Shown in pieces: positions 1 to 8,864 of a stretch of 34,266 bases of DNA. The position numbers and the translations under genes are program-made. The notes beneath the pieces are model-generated. The model saw nothing but the letters and a program-made list of their open reading frames with translations. It was not told where the DNA came from and ran no database searches. The first letter of the stretch is position 1, and every line of letters starts with the position of its first letter. The DNA lies in the NCBI GenBank assembly GCA_903850745.1, contig CAINMH010000037.1:1-34266 (forward strand), in the 5' to 3' direction. The DNA is from an uncultured bacterium (GTDB lineage Bacteria > Actinomycetota > Actinomycetes > S36-B12).

Positions 1-3000
1 CGGTGACCACGCCTGGCTCACATTGACATCGAGGGCCCATTGCAATTCACCTTCGACGGAAGCAAAAGTGCCAGTGAAGTCACTCGGCTGGATGGTCAGC
101 CCGGGGACAGGCTGCCATGTCGCTGTGCCGCCCCCGGTCACTGTCGCGGTCCACTCGGTCGTTGAGGTGTATGCGATCGTCGCGTTGACACTGATGGAGT
201 TGCCAGACGAGCCATACTCAAAGGCCACCGTGCCACGCGCAGTAATAGCGGGTGAAGCCCCCGGCTTCCACGAGATGTTTAGGGTGGGAATCGTGACACC
301 GTCCACCAGAGTCGCTGTGCTCGTCAGAGAGCCGGTCACACTGCCAGTAATCCCGTTTGTAGTGGAATACGCCACTGAACCGGTGGCATTCACCCCCGCC
401 CCACCGATCTTGATCAGGTCGTTCGCAGTCACAGTTGCGTTGAAGGAGCCATTCGTGGAGACATTGCCACTAAAGGTCGCGGTCGCACCGCCTGGATCAG
501 ATGAATTCGCCGCAATCGCAACCGAGGTGTTCCCAGCCGATGCAACGAACGACACCTTGGTCTTGCCAGTCCAACCGCCCGGCAATGGGAAGAAGGCAAA
601 GTTCGACATCGTGAAGGACCCCGACATCGTCACATCCGCTGTCGTCGTGCCCACAAACGCAATCACGAGACCGGCGTTCGAGAGGTTCATCTCCGGCAGG
701 CCCCAGCCGGCAGGTGAGGTCAGTGAGCCAGCAGAGATCGCAATGCCCGCTGCGCTCACGGTGCCTGACGCGCCAGAGATCTTGAACCCACCAAAGGACA
801 GGTTCGTACCAGAGAAGGTGAAGCCGGAATCGGAGTTGCAGACGTCGTTGATCATGCGGAGCTGATTGAAGACGGCGTTGATCTGGTCACTTAAAGCCGT
901 TGAGAGCTTCGCTGCTCCTTGGGCTGCCTTGTTGACCGCGGCTGCCGCCTTGTTGTAGAGCGAGCAGAACTGGGTCGTCACCGTGGGGTTGAGCGCGTAC
1001 GTCACCGTGTCAATTGCTGTTGCCCCAGTGCCATCAGTCACGGTCACCTGATAGGTGATGACGCGAGTGTTATTGGGGACTGTAAAGGTTGGCTTGGCCA
1101 CCGAAGTGCTGCTGAGGGCAGGTGCGACGCCCACAATCTGTTGCCACGCGTATGTGACTTTGCCACTGGCATTGGAGACCGCGGTATCCAACGTCACCTT
1201 CGCGCCATTACGGACAATCTGAAGCGCACCACCTGCGATGCTGACACCAAGATTGGAGTTGCGGGGGGTAGAGGTCACAGGCGTTTGCGTTGTGGGATTA
1301 GCCACAACCGGAGTCTCGGAGGTCACTGCAATCAGATTTGCGGTGGCCATTGTCGGCGCTACCGGCTCACGGGTCGAACCGAAATCGGCGGTCGGGGCAA
1401 ATCCAGTTCGTGCATCTACCTGCGGAAGACGATAACTGCGGGCACGATTGGTCGCACCTGCCGCCTCAACTTTCACGAACTTGTCGAAGCTCGAATGGCT
1501 ATCTGATGCACGGACGCGGAAGACATAACTTTTATCTCCTGCATTCACCGGAATGAGAACCGAAGCAATCTCACGGTTCGGCGACATGACTTTGACTGCC
1601 TCGGTTCGTACGCCCCGACACTGCTCAAGGACATCGCGCTCATTCTGGGTTAAGCACACCTGCTCCCAACGGTGAGTCCAGACACGAGAACCTCGCGTCG
1701 AGTTAACTGCACGCAAGATCACTCGACTGGCGCGGTCACCGACGGCGCGTTGACCTATGACATTCGGCACTGCCTCAGCCTTGAGGACTGCTCCCGGGAA
1801 AACCGCTAAACGAGCACGAACCGAACCCGTCGCAAAATTCGGTCTGATACCACTGGCAGTCCACAGAATTGAACGCAGACCAGGTTGAGCATCCACTGAA
1901 GCAAGCAACGGGATGGTGACGACAGGCGTGCGCGCACTCTTGTCGAGCACCGGGGCGTACTTGCAGGAGACATTATCGCCCGCTTCGCACGTCCATCCAT
2001 TTTCACGTATGGCACCTGAAGTGATTCCCTCTGGAAGCGTGCCAATCACCTTGACTCCGTGCACCTTGAATGCCGTGGACTTATCAGCAATCTGGAGCTT
2101 GAGCAGGCTGTCGCCACCGGCAGTGATGCCGTCCTCGAGTCGCGTGATTACTCGTAATGGGAGCCGGGGATGAGCCGCCCGGAAATTGACGCCGCGATAA
2201 GTCGGCTGATTTTGGGTGTTATCAACGAGCGCACGTACGCGTCCGAACGGAACTTCAATGGCTGGCCGCGAGGCGACGAACGAGATCGTAGCGCCAGCAA
2301 TTGACTCACCAGGCTTCACCGAACGTTGCGCGATTGCTTTACACACCCACTTGGCGCCGTTTTGAGTGATCGTGCAGCCTTCGCCGGCGACGTCAGTAAA
2401 TCTCGCGCCCGGTCCGACCTCCTGCGAAAATGTCACCGACTTACCTTCACGCAGTCGAGCACCGCCGATATTCGGAATGAGCACACGGTATTGAGACGTG
2501 GTCCCGACACGCGCGGTCAACACCTCGCCGTTGCCCCGGCCTCGCACATCGTCACGAATTATTTTGCGGATCTCTACGCCCGCAACCGGATCGCCCGCAT
2601 CCGCTATGAAAATGGGATGTGTGAAGCTTTTATCTCCGCCAGGTGCCACCGATACCTTGACTACAGCTTGTCCCGTGGGCGCATCCGAGGCTGCCTTGAT
2701 CGTCAACGGCATGCGCCCAGTCTCTCGGCCTTTCAACTTCGGACCAACGCACGTCAATGTTGCATCGCCTGTGCAGATCCAGTCCTTCTCGCCTTCAATC
2801 GCGGACACTCCGACAGGCAGGGAGACAGTCACGGTGGGGGTATAGGCACTGCGAGAGGCGTTTCGAAGGAAGACACTGAAGGTCTCCGTGCCGCCTTGAA
2901 TGAGGCCCTGACCGCGGGGCGAACGCATCTCAATGATGAAGTTTGCAGGATCCGGCTTAGCTCGCATCTGATCCATGGCGAGGCCGGAGACGATGGGAGC

Positions 3001-4017
3001 GCTGACCTGAGGCTGGCCCGGCTTGCCACCCTTCGTGAATTGGCCGCCACTTATTGAAGTCTGAATCGTCCACGGGATGTGGTCGTCGGTCCCGGGAGCG
3101 ACAAATGTGGCATCAATGTCAGAGATATCCCCGACCTTGAGACTCTTGGTCGTCACGCATGATGCCGAATCGCCCGTGGTACAGGACCAGCCGGGAGCCT
3201 TGATCGCAATACTCTTTGACCCGCTAGGAACCAGTGAATCCATCGTGATTGATGAGTTGCTTGCTTCAAGTCGACTCAGCACGATTGTCCGTATCGAAAT
3301 CTTGTTTGCCGTCGGAGCAGATTGAACTGGCACATCTCGAACCAACACTCCTGGTGGTACATCTTTCACAACGGCTACCGCGATATTGCTGTTCTGAGTA
3401 ATCTCCCCGATAACTGACTGCGGGTTCGGGGCTGTCGCGGCTGCGCGAACGGCAATCGTGCCAATGCTCTTTCCCGTGATTGCCAAAGTCGGCGCACTCA
3501 CGACGAGTAGAGCCTGCGCAAGCCGGTTGTTAGGAATTCGACCCGGTGTCCCATCAGACTCCAGGAGAGAGCACGTCACAGTGCCGCTGCCCTTACAGGC
3601 CCAAGCGCCCGTGACGCCAGGGTCAGGGTCGGTGATCACGTTTAGGATGCGGACCCCTGTGGGCAAGACGATCGTCAATGAGGGAGCGACAGATCCTGAC
3701 GTGCGATCAAGAATTGCCAACGGGCGAATTCCAACGGCAAGGACGGAGGACTCATTGGGGTTAATGTTCAGCGTTGGCGTCGGGGTGGTGTTGGACTTGG
3801 CCGGAATCTGCGCTGCCGTCAGAGTCAGGCTTAGTGAAGAAGTAGGGGTCGAACCGGCGGCCGCAGCCGCTTGTTGATCGGCGGCCGACTGACTCGCCGC
3901 TTGCCCCGCTGCCTCGGCGGCCTGGGCGGTGAGCCAACCCGGCGCGAGGGTGACCGTTGCGGTCAGAAGCGTGAGGGTGGTGGTGGCCAGCGTGGCTGCA
4001 CGACGAAGGTTGCCCAT
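1..4017 (-). CDS. Very large secreted repeat-containing surface protein, 3' end beyond window
   Basis: One reading frame is open from an ATG at 4017 to the left edge (1339 codons, no stop met when read in sections), so the C-terminus is missing. Residues 1-33 form a signal peptide: Arg-containing n-region, hydrophobic core, AQA cleavage site after about residue 33. An Ala/Gln-rich linker follows. Then come tandem beta-domains of the DUF11 / CARDB kind, each ending in a W-x-C...C signature (W139-C141-C149, and again near residues 275, 413 and 675, with a variant near 550). An Ig/PKD-like domain with a YAWQQ core lies near residues 915-1005. The last 330 residues are Ser/Thr/Gly-rich beta-repeats without a recognisable family. 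The likely role is an extracellular, possibly cell-wall-linked, adhesin or surface-layer-like protein; this is inferred. The intergenic space to smpB is about 107 bp and should hold its promoter. No good Shine-Dalgarno sequence is visible. Plus-strand ORFs across this region are antisense shadows. Confidence 0.85.
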   Translation of the reverse strand, partial: MGNLRRAATLATTTLTLLTATVTLAPGWLTAQAAEAAGQAASQSAADQQAAAAAGSTPTSSLSLTLTAAQIPAKSNTTPTPTLNINPNESSVLAVGIRPLAILDRTSGSVAPSLTIVLPTGVRILNVITDPDPGVTGAWACKGSGTVTCSLLESDGTPGRIPNNRLAQALLVVSAPTLAITGKSIGTIAVRAAATAPNPQSVIGEITQNSNIAVAVVKDVPPGVLVRDVPVQSAPTANKISIRTIVLSRLEASNSSITMDSLVPSGSKSIAIKAPGWSCTTGDSASCVTTKSLKVGDISDIDATFVAPGTDDHIPWTIQTSISGGQFTKGGKPGQPQVSAPIVSGLAMDQMRAKPDPANFIIEMRSPRGQGLIQGGTETFSVFLRNASRSAYTPTVTVSLPVGVSAIEGEKDWICTGDATLTCVGPKLKGRETGRMPLTIKAASDAPTGQAVVKVSVAPGGDKSFTHPIFIADAGDPVAGVEIRKIIRDDVRGRGNGEVLTARVGTTSQYRVLIPNIGGARLREGKSVTFSQEVGPGARFTDVAGEGCTITQNGAKWVCKAIAQRSVKPGESIAGATISFVASRPAIEVPFGRVRALVDNTQNQPTYRGVNFRAAHPRLPLRVITRLEDGITAGGDSLLKLQIADKSTAFKVHGVKVIGTLPEGITSGAIRENGWTCEAGDNVSCKYAPVLDKSARTPVVTIPLLASVDAQPGLRSILWTASGIRPNFATGSVRARLAVFPGAVLKAEAVPNVIGQRAVGDRASRVILRAVNSTRGSRVWTHRWEQVCLTQNERDVLEQCRGVRTEAVKVMSPNREIASVLIPVNAGDKSYVFRVRASDSHSSFDKFVKVEAAGATNRARSYRLPQVDARTGFAPTADFGSTREPVAPTMATANLIAVTSETPVVANPTTQTPVTSTPRNSNLGVSIAGGALQIVRNGAKVTLDTAVSNASGKVTYAWQQIVGVAPALSSTSVAKPTFTVPNNTRVITYQVTVTDGTGATAIDTVTYALNPTVTTQFCSLYNKAAAAVNKAAQGAAKLSTALSDQINAVFNQLRMINDVCNSDSGFTFSGTNLSFGGFKISGASGTVSAAGIAISAGSLTSPAGWGLPEMNLSNAGLVIAFVGTTTADVTMSGSFTMSNFAFFPLPGGWTGKTKVSFVASAGNTSVAIAANSSDPGGATATFSGNVSTNGSFNATVTANDLIKIGGAGVNATGSVAYSTTNGITGSVTGSLTSTATLVDGVTIPTLNISWKPGASPAITARGTVAFEYGSSGNSISVNATIAYTSTTEWTATVTGGGTATWQPVPGLTIQPSDFTGTFASVEGELQWALDVNVSQAWSP

Positions 4018-4124
4018 GCTCGCTGACACTAGGGCCTAGCCCCCTTAGGACGCTAGTCCGGCCCGCGCCAGTTTCCCGTGAACAAACTGTGAAATTCCCC
4101 TAGTGGCTACCCACGTGACGGCGC

Positions 4125-4601
4125 TTAGGCCATGCCCTTGGAGCGACGCCCGCTGGCCCGCTGGATCTCCCGGGTGGATTCCCGCTCGGCAATAGCCTGG
4201 CGCTTGTCGTGCGCCTTGCGGCCCTTACCAATGCCTATTTCAACCTTGGCGTAGCCGTCCTTGAAATACAGCGCAAGCGGCACGAGGGTGAGGCCAGACT
4301 CTTTGAGTTTGCCCGCGATCTTGCGCAGCTCGTCGCGCTTCAGCAAGAGCTTTCGGGTGCGGCGCGGCTCATGATTGTTCCAGGTGCCAAGGTCGTACTC
4401 GGGGATGTGTACGCCCCGGAGCCACGCCTCGCCGTCATCGATCGTGGCGAACCCATCGGTCAAGGTCGCGCGGCCAGCCCGCAGGGACTTGACCTCGGTG
4501 CCGGTCAGCACGATGCCGGCCTCAAAGGTGCTTTCGATGGAGTAGTCGTGCCGAGCCTTGCGGTTCTGCGCGATCAGCTTGCGGCCCTGTTCGCGTGGCA
4601 T
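4125..4601 (-). CDS. smpB: SsrA-binding protein SmpB
   Basis: SmpB binds tmRNA (SsrA) and brings it to stalled ribosomes for trans-translation. The 158-residue product has the family's usual length. It starts [20 protein letters not shown], followed by the conserved [17 protein letters not shown] stretch (about residues 27-43) and a Lys/Arg-rich C-terminal tail ([10 protein letters not shown] onward), which in characterised SmpB proteins enters the mRNA channel. An open frame continues upstream to 4757, but that part lies inside ftsX and is not SmpB-like, so I place the start at the ATG at 4601. This is one base after the ftsX stop codon, implying translational coupling in the ftsE-ftsX-smpB operon. 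The tmRNA gene itself is not seen in this window. Confidence 0.97.
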   Translation of the reverse strand: MPREQGRKLIAQNRKARHDYSIESTFEAGIVLTGTEVKSLRAGRATLTDGFATIDDGEAWLRGVHIPEYDLGTWNNHEPRRTRKLLLKRDELRKIAGKLKESGLTLVPLALYFKDGYAKVEIGIGKGRKAHDKRQAIAERESTREIQRASGRRSKGMA

Positions 4602-4602
4602 G

Positions 4603-5511
4603 TCAGACCCGCAGGTACTTGCGCAGAGTGAAGAATGCCGCGATGGCAGCCAGTCCAACACCAACGATAAACATGATGGGCGCGATGGTCGCGATCGCAT
4701 CCCAACCAACGAATGCGGTGAACTGATAGTTGGGTGCAACCAACTGGTCGATGACAACGCCCTTGACTAATAGCAACGCACCGATGGCAAGTACGGCCCC
4801 GACCGCGGCCGCGAGTGCCGCCTCCACGAGGAAGGGCAACTGGATATAGAGATTGGATGCGCCCACAAGTCGCATAATGCCCGTCTCTCGTCGTCTGCTA
4901 AACGCGGCGACACGCATCGTGTTGGCCGTGAGCAGGACAGTGACAACAAGCATGGAAAGCGCAATCGCGAGTGCTACGGCCTGCAACCCGCCCAGCAGTT
5001 GGAAGAACCGGTCGAGAATCTGTCGCTGGTCATTGACCTGCTCAACACCGGGCCGTCCGTCGAAAGCGGACGCCACAACTTGGTATTTGGAAGGATCAGA
5101 AAGTTTGACGCGGAACGACTCAGGCATCGCTTCTGGCGTGATCGTGTCGGCAATCGGTGAATTCTTGAACTGCTCTTTAAATCGCTCGTATGCCTCTTGC
5201 TTAGATTCGAAATAAACCTCTTCGACGAGCGGCTTAAGTGAATTGAGGTCGGCCTCGATCTGGTCCCGCTGCGCATCAGTCACGGCGCCACCTGAGCACG
5301 AAGGCGCGTCGGAGCCTTCACTACACAGGAAGATTGAGACCTGCACCTTGTCGTACCAGTAGTCCTTCATCGTCTCGACCTGTGCACGCACAAGCAGGCT
5401 GACGCCGAAGAGTGCGAGTGACACGGCAACGGTGATGATGACGGCGAGCGTCATTGTGAGATTGCGGCGTAGACCAACGCCGACCTCGCTGAGTACGAAT
5501 CGAAGTCTCAT
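4603..5511 (-). CDS. ftsX: Cell division ABC transporter permease FtsX
   Basis: FtsX is the membrane partner of FtsE. Together they transmit ATP hydrolysis across the membrane to activate cell-wall hydrolases at division. The 302-residue protein has the expected plan: an N-terminal cytoplasmic stretch, TM1 (about 21-42), a large extracellular domain (about 43-170), then three C-terminal helices (about 175-197, 226-250 and 273-295). The extracellular loop carries two close cysteines (C63 and C72), which could form a disulfide. Its ATG overlaps the ftsE stop by 4 bp (ATGA), and smpB follows after one base. No M23 peptidase gene lies between ftsX and smpB, as in Mycobacterium. Confidence 0.96.
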   Translation of the reverse strand: MRLRFVLSEVGVGLRRNLTMTLAVIITVAVSLALFGVSLLVRAQVETMKDYWYDKVQVSIFLCSEGSDAPSCSGGAVTDAQRDQIEADLNSLKPLVEEVYFESKQEAYERFKEQFKNSPIADTITPEAMPESFRVKLSDPSKYQVVASAFDGRPGVEQVNDQRQILDRFFQLLGGLQAVALAIALSMLVVTVLLTANTMRVAAFSRRRETGIMRLVGASNLYIQLPFLVEAALAAAVGAVLAIGALLLVKGVVIDQLVAPNYQFTAFVGWDAIATIAPIMFIVGVGLAAIAAFFTLRKYLRV

Positions 5512-6197
5512 CGGTTATATCCGTAAATGCCGCGGGACTGATCGCGTACGACATGTCCCATCTCCATCTCGACGACACGCTTGCGCATCTGATCGACAAT
5601 CGCGGCATCGTGAGTGGCCATGACCACTGTGGTGCCGGTGCGGTTGATGCGATCAAGGAGCTTCATGATGCCGACAGAAGTCGCAGGGTCAAGGTTGCCC
5701 GTGGGCTCATCGGCAATGAGAATCGCCGGCTTATTGACGAAGGCACGCGCGATGGCAACACGTTGTTGTTCTCCACCGGAGAGCTCGTCGGGCATGCGGC
5801 CCTCTTTGCCTTCGAGTCCGACGAGTTCGAGGACCTCGGGCACCACGCGCTTGATCTGAGAGCGCGGGCGTCCGATGACCTCTAGAGCGAAGGCGACGTT
5901 GCCCGCCACGGTGCGATTGGGGAGGAGCCGAAAGTCTTGGAACACCGTGCCGATCTGGCGGCGCAACCCAGGGACCTTCCAGTTGGACAGGCGGTTGAGG
6001 TCCTTGCCCGCGACCCACACTTTGCCGCCCGTTGGGAGCTCCTCGCGCAAAATAAGTCGGAGGAAGGTGGACTTGCCAGATCCGGAGGCTCCCACGAGGA
6101 ACACAAACTCCCCTCGCTCGACCTCGACCGTGATCCCATCAAGGGCCGGTCGGGTCTGGCTCGGGTAGAGCTTGGTCACGTTGTCGAGGAGGATCAC
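5508..6197 (-). CDS. ftsE: Cell division ATP-binding protein FtsE
   Basis: This is the ATPase of the FtsEX complex. The 229-residue ABC domain has Walker [10 protein letters not shown] (36-44), a Q-loop near 87, signature LSGGEQQ (139-145), Walker [10 protein letters not shown] (159-167) and a switch histidine in MATHD. The start is GTG at 6197. No strong Shine-Dalgarno sequence precedes it, so the mRNA could be leaderless or the site weak. In other actinobacteria ftsE is found just downstream of prfB (one or two small genes between them in Mycobacterium). Here the upstream neighbour is the divergent catabolic SDR gene, and prfB lies about 24 kb away in the same orientation. The promoter must therefore be in 6198-6384. 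Confidence 0.97.
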   Translation of the reverse strand: MILLDNVTKLYPSQTRPALDGITVEVERGEFVFLVGASGSGKSTFLRLILREELPTGGKVWVAGKDLNRLSNWKVPGLRRQIGTVFQDFRLLPNRTVAGNVAFALEVIGRPRSQIKRVVPEVLELVGLEGKEGRMPDELSGGEQQRVAIARAFVNKPAILIADEPTGNLDPATSVGIMKLLDRINRTGTTVVMATHDAAIVDQMRKRVVEMEMGHVVRDQSRGIYGYNR

Positions 6198-6384
6198 CGT
6201 GGCAGTCTACGTGGGGCTCGGGCCAGATATCGGTCTTGAGGCCCCTCAATCGCATGTGACGCATGGGGCGTATAGAGCCGAGCGTCGGTGGCTAATGCAC
6301 CGCCTCTCGGTCCGCTTGGCGCTGCCCCATGAGGCGACGATCGGTACTCCAATAGGGTGACGTCGTCTAGAGAGGATGTATCAC

Positions 6385-7119
6385 ATGGGACTTTTAGACG
6401 GAAAAATCGCAGTTATCACCGGCGGCGCGCAAGGGATCGGCTTGGCGATTGCCCACCGCTTCCACAGTGAAGGCGCTCGAATAGTCCTCGGCGACCTTGA
6501 TCTAGACGCCACGCGAGCCGCAGCAGGATCTCTCAGCGCCGACTCTTTGGCGATTCGTTGCGATGTCACCCGGTCGGCTGATGTCGAAGCGTTGATCGCC
6601 GGAGCTGTAGATGCCTTTGGCTCGATAGACATCATGATTAACAACGCCGGCATCACTCGCGATGCCACGATGCGCAAAATGACCGAAGCCGACTTCGACC
6701 AAGTGATTGCCGTACACCTCAAAGGTTGTTGGAATGGCACCCGATTCGCAGCAGCACGCATGCGCGAGCAGGAATCCGGATCAATTGTGAACATGTCTTC
6801 AATCTCGGCAAAGGTCGGATTCTTCGGGCAGACCAATTACTCCGCAGCCAAAGCCGGGATTGTGGGGCTGACAAAAGCCGCCGCAAAAGAAGTCGCATCC
6901 GCCGGCGTACGTGTCAATGCAATTCAGCCTGGACTCATTCGTACGGCGATGACTGAAGCGATGCCCAAAGATATTTGGGACCAAAAGTTGGCCGAGGTCC
7001 CCATGCGCCGTGCCGGTGAACCCGACGAGGTCGCCAGTGTGGCGCTATTTCTCGCCAGCGATCTGTCCAGCTACGTCACCGGCACAGTCACAGAAGTAAC
7101 AGGCGGACGCTATATGTGA
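6385..7119 (+). CDS. Short-chain dehydrogenase/reductase (FabG-like)
   Basis: NAD(P)-dependent oxidoreductase of the classical SDR family, likely interconverting a secondary alcohol and a ketone, or a 3-hydroxyacyl and a 3-oxoacyl thioester. Counting from the chosen start it has cofactor motif TGGAQGIG (12-19), NNAG (86-89), catalytic Ser138/139, Tyr152 and Lys156 (Y-S-A-A-K), and 244 residues, the exact length of typical FabG proteins. I prefer the ATG at 6385 because AGAGG at 6371-6375 is 9 nt from it. An ATG at 6376 directly abuts that site and would add three residues. A role in fatty-acid synthesis is possible by homology, but the lone position beside a CoA ligase and other catabolic genes favours catabolism. 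The substrate is unknown. Confidence 0.88.
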   Translation: MGLLDGKIAVITGGAQGIGLAIAHRFHSEGARIVLGDLDLDATRAAAGSLSADSLAIRCDVTRSADVEALIAGAVDAFGSIDIMINNAGITRDATMRKMTEADFDQVIAVHLKGCWNGTRFAAARMREQESGSIVNMSSISAKVGFFGQTNYSAAKAGIVGLTKAAAKEVASAGVRVNAIQPGLIRTAMTEAMPKDIWDQKLAEVPMRRAGEPDEVASVALFLASDLSSYVTGTVTEVTGGRYM

Positions 7120-7138
7120 AAGGACCGTCAGTCCTTTC
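7118..7138. terminator. Compact hairpin between convergent genes (possible bidirectional terminator)
   Basis: GAAAGGAC (7118-7125) and GTCCTTTC (7131-7138) form a perfect 8-bp stem with a 5-nt loop. The stem overlaps the stop codon of the SDR gene (plus), and the loop overlaps the stop codon of the acyl-CoA ligase gene (minus). There is no U-tract on either side, so classical intrinsic termination is uncertain. The symmetry would suit a shared terminator or mRNA 3'-end protector. Confidence 0.4.
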
Positions 7139-8696
7139 CCGCGAGCTGTTGAGCACGTAGTCGCTCTCGCAATACGAACTTCTCGATCTTGCCTGTGCTC
7201 GTCTTGGGTAGATCAGAAAAAATGATTTGGCTCGGCGCCTTGAAATGCGCGAGTCTCTCGCGACACCAATCGATCAGAGCCTGCTCACTGACTTCTTGGC
7301 CCTCCGCCACCGCGACGAATGCGACCGGCACTTCGCCCCAGCGCTCATGCGGTCCGGCAATGACGGAGGCCTCTGCCACGGCCGGGTGCGCCACCAGCAC
7401 TTGCTCAACTTCGATGGAACTGATGTTTTCGCCACCGCTGATGATGATGTCCTTGGAGCGATCTCGCACTTCAATCATGCCGTCGGGATGCCACACTGCG
7501 AGGTCGCCTGTTCGAAACCAGCCATCCGCGTAGGAAATCGCAGTCTGCTCTGGATCGTTGAAGTAGCCCAGCGTCACATTGTTACCGCGCAACCAAATCT
7601 CGCCCATGCTTTCTCCGTCGCGGGGGACGATCGTGCCGTCCGGTGCAACGACGCAGAGCGGTTGCGAAATGAGGTTGGGAGCGCCTTGGCGCGCCTTAAG
7701 CTTCGAACGTACGTCATCGGGCAATTCATCCCATTCGGGATACCAAGGTGAAGCCACCATCGGCCCGAAGGTTTCGGTGAGGCCATATAGATGCATCACA
7801 TCGAAACCCAAAGACTCCATCGCGGCAAGCAAAGTAGGAGAGGGCGGCGAACCACCGGTGCCCACCTTGACCCGCTCGGTCAACGGACCGGCTTCTGGTG
7901 CTCGCACTAGATCACCCAAAACAATGGGTGCTGCGCAGAGACAGTTGACGCCTTCTTCTCGGATGAGGCGCCAGCTCTCAGAGGGCACAACCTTGCGTAG
8001 ACACACTTGGGTACCACCGGCCGCAACGATCGCCCAGGGGAACGTCCAGCCATTGCAATGGAACATGGGAAGCGTCCACAGGTAAACCGTGTCGACACCA
8101 AGGTTGAGGTGATAGGCCATCGCAACGGACTGCAGATAGGCCCCGCGATGGTGGTACATCACTCCCTTCGGCTTACCCGTTGTTCCGCTGGTGTAGTTCA
8201 AGCACAGCAGAGAACGCTCGTCAGTAACAGGGAGACACAACGGCATTGCTGATTGAGCGCGCAACCGAAAGTCCTCAGCCGCAATGACGGGGACAGCAAT
8301 ATCGTGTGCCCGGTCCAGGAAGTCCTCATCGACAATCGCGAGTTGTGCGCCACAGTGTTCGACGATTGCGGCAATCTCCGCAGCTTTGAGCCGAGTGTTG
8401 AGAGCCACGAGCACAGCGCCTGCCATCGGGACACTGAAGTGAGTCTCCAAGAGGATCGAGGTATTCGGAGCGAGTACGGCCACGCGATCACCCGGCATGA
8501 CTCCGAGCTCCGCAAGAAGCCCCGCCTGACGGGTGCACTCCTCCAACAATTCGGCATATGTCAGGCGAATGTCCCCGTCTACGACCGCCAGCCGTCCTCC
8601 ATGAACCACGGCAGACCGCAATAAGTGATCAATGGGCGTCAACTCGGCATGAGATGCCTCTGCGAAAACTGGCGGCTTCGCGCCCATGCCCATCAT
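7128..8696 (-). CDS. AMP-forming acyl-CoA ligase (fatty-acid/medium-chain type)
   Basis: ANL-superfamily ligase that activates a carboxylic acid to its CoA thioester through an acyl-adenylate. Motifs: P-loop YTSGTTGKPKG (168-178), adenine-site YGLTE (304-308), GWFRTGD (392-398), hinge region RDRSKDIIISGGENIS, and the catalytic lysine in TSTGKIEK (K503). The YLWTLPMFHCNGWTFPW segment places it with the medium-chain / methylmercaptopropionate-type acyl-CoA ligases rather than acetyl-CoA synthetase. Length 522 fits. Three candidate starts (ATG at 8696, 8693 and 8687) follow GAGGGG at 8697-8702. The one at 8687 has the best spacing, so the true protein may be three residues shorter. It is divergent from the NDP-forming acyl-CoA synthetase and convergent with the SDR. 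The substrate cannot be read from sequence. Confidence 0.92.
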   Translation of the reverse strand: MMGMGAKPPVFAEASHAELTPIDHLLRSAVVHGGRLAVVDGDIRLTYAELLEECTRQAGLLAELGVMPGDRVAVLAPNTSILLETHFSVPMAGAVLVALNTRLKAAEIAAIVEHCGAQLAIVDEDFLDRAHDIAVPVIAAEDFRLRAQSAMPLCLPVTDERSLLCLNYTSGTTGKPKGVMYHHRGAYLQSVAMAYHLNLGVDTVYLWTLPMFHCNGWTFPWAIVAAGGTQVCLRKVVPSESWRLIREEGVNCLCAAPIVLGDLVRAPEAGPLTERVKVGTGGSPPSPTLLAAMESLGFDVMHLYGLTETFGPMVASPWYPEWDELPDDVRSKLKARQGAPNLISQPLCVVAPDGTIVPRDGESMGEIWLRGNNVTLGYFNDPEQTAISYADGWFRTGDLAVWHPDGMIEVRDRSKDIIISGGENISSIEVEQVLVAHPAVAEASVIAGPHERWGEVPVAFVAVAEGQEVSEQALIDWCRERLAHFKAPSQIIFSDLPKTSTGKIEKFVLRERLRAQQLAGKD

Positions 8697-8864
8697 CCCC
8701 TCGACTGTGATTGAGAGTTGAACCCTCCCATGAACCTCCTATGCTCCGGGTCCCGGCGGCCGGACCCTCGTATCGGAATGGGACAGCAGGGGGCACCAGC
8801 CCTACGAGAGAATGAGAGCAACTAATCCAGCGATCAATCCACTAGCGCGTCGAGGTGAAGATTT
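8697..8864. promoter_or_regulatory. Divergent promoter region between two acyl-CoA synthetase genes
   Basis: This 168-bp gap must contain promoters for the AMP-forming ligase (minus) and for the five-gene plus-strand unit starting at 8865. It holds the 17-bp operator-like palindrome at 8769-8785 and, next to it, an inverted repeat GGGTCC (8748-8753) / GGACCC (8762-8767) with an 8-nt spacer. A strong Shine-Dalgarno sequence, GAGGTG, lies at 8852-8857. I could not assign -35/-10 elements with confidence. Confidence 0.6.
8769..8785 (+). promoter_or_regulatory. Operator-like 17-bp imperfect palindrome, copy 1
   Basis: CGTATCGGAATGGGACA. It shares the right half TGGGACA and a GT dinucleotide at fixed distance (yGT-N11-ACA) with the sites at 16431, 24663 and 28365. 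It agrees with the copy at 24663 at 14 of 17 positions. It lies 79 nt before the NDP-forming acyl-CoA synthetase start and 72 nt from the ligase start. It is a proposed binding site for the AcoR-like regulator; this is inference. Confidence 0.5.

Noticed and set aside
23-3877. Several plus-strand open frames of 65-280 codons across the first 4 kb
   Set aside because: They are antisense to one uninterrupted 1339-codon minus-strand frame with a signal peptide and repeated domains. Their translations look like reversed-complement Val/Thr-rich sequence with no family features.
4069-4089. CAGTTT / AAACTG inverted repeat and CTAGGGCCTAG at 4029-4039 between smpB and the surface protein gene
   Set aside because: The arms are only 5-6 bp and no U-tract follows. 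Too weak to call a terminator or operator without conservation data.
4602-4757. N-terminal extension of smpB into ftsX
   Set aside because: SmpB homology begins at the ATG at 4601. The extension is an out-of-frame reading of ftsX.
6198-6384. Operator copy in the ftsE/SDR gap (TGTGACGCATGGGGCG)
   Set aside because: It matches only part of the right half and has the wrong spacing. The gap appears to lack the 17-bp site.
8779-8820. TGGGACA as a -35 or sigma-54 promoter element
   Set aside because: No consistent -10 element lies at a fixed distance in the four regions, and no GC/TGC -12 element of the sigma-54 type is present.
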